DNA from: Phascolomyces articulosus
Lineage: Eukaryota > Mucoromycota > Mucoromycetes > Mucorales > Lichtheimiaceae
Direction: 5' to 3'
Assembly: GCA_025677815.1 (NCBI GenBank)
Contig: JAIXMP010000008.1
Coordinates: forward strand, 1,524,580 to 1,588,579
DNA length: 64,000 nucleotides
Every line of letters begins with the position of its first letter. Within the stretch, counting starts at the first letter, position 1. This document shows, piece by piece, positions 62,374 through 64,000 of the stretch. A program made the translations under genes and the position numbers. Under the pieces are notes generated by a model, which saw only the letters and a list, made by a program, of their open reading frames with translations, searched no databases and had not been told where the DNA came from.

Positions 62374-64000
62374 ATGTCTGAATCCACTTCAATGTCATCA
62401 ATCCCGGATGAACTTCAACAATCTTGGGATGATCACAATGCTGCCAGAAAAGCATGTTTTGCATGGGGTGAAAAGAATGGAATCGCGTTGTACACTTTCA
62501 AAAGCAATATTTCGTGTGGAAAAAAGGACGACAAAAGAAAGATGATTATTGCTTGTAAGCACTATGGTCAACCAGCCAGCAGCAACGTTCATGATGACGA
62601 TCAAAGCAATGATACACCAAAAATGTTTGTTGCTAAGGATAATGGTGAAATTGCCGATTCTACGTTGGACACCAATAAAAACAAACAACGTAGAGGTTAT
62701 TCTCAACGTTTTGGATGTCTGTTCCGTATGACACTTAGACCATTGAATAAGCATAGTCAGCAATGGCATGTTGTATCTTTTTACAATGGTGAGCATAATC
62801 ATGAATTAGCTCAAGAGCTATCGTCGTATCCGATGTTACGCCGCCTCGACGTTGATGATGAAGCACTTGTTATCAACATGATTAAGAGTCATGCATCAAA
62901 CAGCTCCATTATGTCATTCCTTGCTAGCAAGAATAAAATTGTTGACCCGAAGGATATTACCAATATGCGACAAACGATATTTAACAACGATCCTGATCAT
63001 ACAATGTTCCAATTAATTACCAAGCTTAAAGAGAGTGGATACGAGGTTGAGTTTGATTCTAAAAAGGAGGGGTAAAAGCAATTCTTGGTTTCCCTTGTTT
63101 GGGCTCATCAATCAGCCATTGATTTGGCGTGCAAGTTTCCAGAGGTGGTGGTTTTGGATGCAACATACAAGACAAACAAGCATCGCATGCCTTTCATCAA
63201 TGTTGTAGGCACCGGAAACATTGGATATCCAAGTTTGAAAACATTTTGCATTGCAGGAGGATGGGTGTCTCGGGAAACAAATGAAACTTATGCCTGGGCA
63301 GTTGGAAAAATTCGAGATATAGTTTGGCCATCTCACCAATCTGTCTTTCCCAAGGTCTTTGTTACTGATAGTGCAGAGCCGTTGATAAGAGCACTGGATA
63401 ATTTTTTTCCTGACTCAAAAAAGTTATTGTGTAAAGTTCACATTCGACGTAACTTTCGAACAAAATTGCAAAAACTTTTCGATGTCAAGGACGATTATGA
63501 ACAACTTGAAAAGGCAGTCAATTTTTTGATGGCTGATAAATATGATGACGAGTATTCCAAAATATGTGTGGTTCCAGATGAGAAGCTTGAGACTAAAGCA
63601 TTAGCCATGTACAATGAAATCGCTCAGAAATCGAAAAAACCGGATGAGGTTAAAAAGTATCTAGAAGAGTGAGTAAACCACATTTATGTTAATTTACGAT
63701 CTAATATTTAATATACAATCAATTAATATTTTTTCTGCATATATAAATAAAACAAATAGAAAACTAGAATTTCGTGAAAAGTGGGTTGGCCGCGATATTG
63801 CATATGTAGTTCATTTTGGCAACAACAGTACAAACCGGGTTGAAGGTACACACGCTACATTAAAAAAGTCGATCCAGTCATCAAGCGGCAACTTATATTC
63901 CGCCTTTGAACAAATCGATGAACATTACAGGTTGAGAGTATGTATAAATAATCGGATATAGTATGAGATATGTATATGTACCAATATTTTTCTTGTAATT
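62374..64000 (+). pseudogene. FAR1/MULE transposase, interrupted by an in-frame stop and truncated by the window end
   Basis: A Mutator-like transposase related to plant FAR1. Exon 1 is 62374-63668 and exon 2 is 63760-63937; a GTATGT donor follows, and the rest lies beyond the window. The N-terminus has a FAR1-type zinc-binding domain (a Cys-rich FGCLFRMTLRPL segment and a GEHNHE His pair). The DDE region follows, with the first Asp in VVVLDATYKTN, the second in VFVTDSAEPLIRAL and the Glu candidate in NRVEGTHATLKK. A TAA at 63073-63075 lies in frame between the DNA-binding and catalytic parts, while the downstream frame continues the same reading. This is most simply a nonsense mutation. The DDE residues are otherwise intact, so decay is recent. 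Confidence 0.9.

Overview
The window is AT-rich nuclear DNA from an intron-rich fungus, most likely a Mucoromycota (Mucorales-type) species. The inference rests on short GT-AG introns, a complex I NDUFS4 gene (absent from budding yeasts), a fungal RTG2-type Ppx/GppA gene, a FAR1/MULE transposase and a Mucorales-like orphan repeat gene. No species can be named from the sequence alone. I resolved exon structures by hand by joining splice sites that keep frame and family homology. Most gene models below are therefore exact but unverified by transcripts.

Layout: 0-33 kb is dense housekeeping DNA: RPA135 (Pol I), a small membrane protein, a nucleoside diphosphate kinase-domain protein with a giant low-complexity tail, a small single-TM protein, RPL5, a DJ-1/PARK7 homologue, coronin, a CHIP/STUB1 TPR-U-box ligase, a DHA1-type MFS transporter, a gamma-glutamyltransferase, an epsin and RPB10. 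From 33 to 56 kb genes are sparser: a Ser/His-rich membrane protein, a SUR7/PalI protein, SEM1/DSS1, a ZNG1-type CobW GTPase divergent from RPT3, an RTG2-like Ppx/GppA protein, a WWE-like Q/N-rich protein and NDUFS4. From 56.5 kb to the end the DNA is decaying or mobile: an AVT-type amino-acid transporter pseudogene interrupted by a 292-bp MITE with a 9-bp target duplication, fragments of a second degenerate gene, an orphan repeat gene, a GGAT-rich repeat and a MULE transposase with an in-frame stop, cut by the window edge.

Functional links: RPA135 and RPB10 are both RNA polymerase subunits. RPT3, SEM1 and CHIP all belong to the ubiquitin-proteasome pathway. Coronin, epsin and the SUR7 protein act at the actin/endocytic cortex. 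These are scattered rather than clustered, as expected for a fungal chromosome. I see no CRISPR array, rRNA operon, convincing tRNA or gene cluster that forms a new system. The most unusual items are the NDK-tail protein and the MITE-disrupted transporter.
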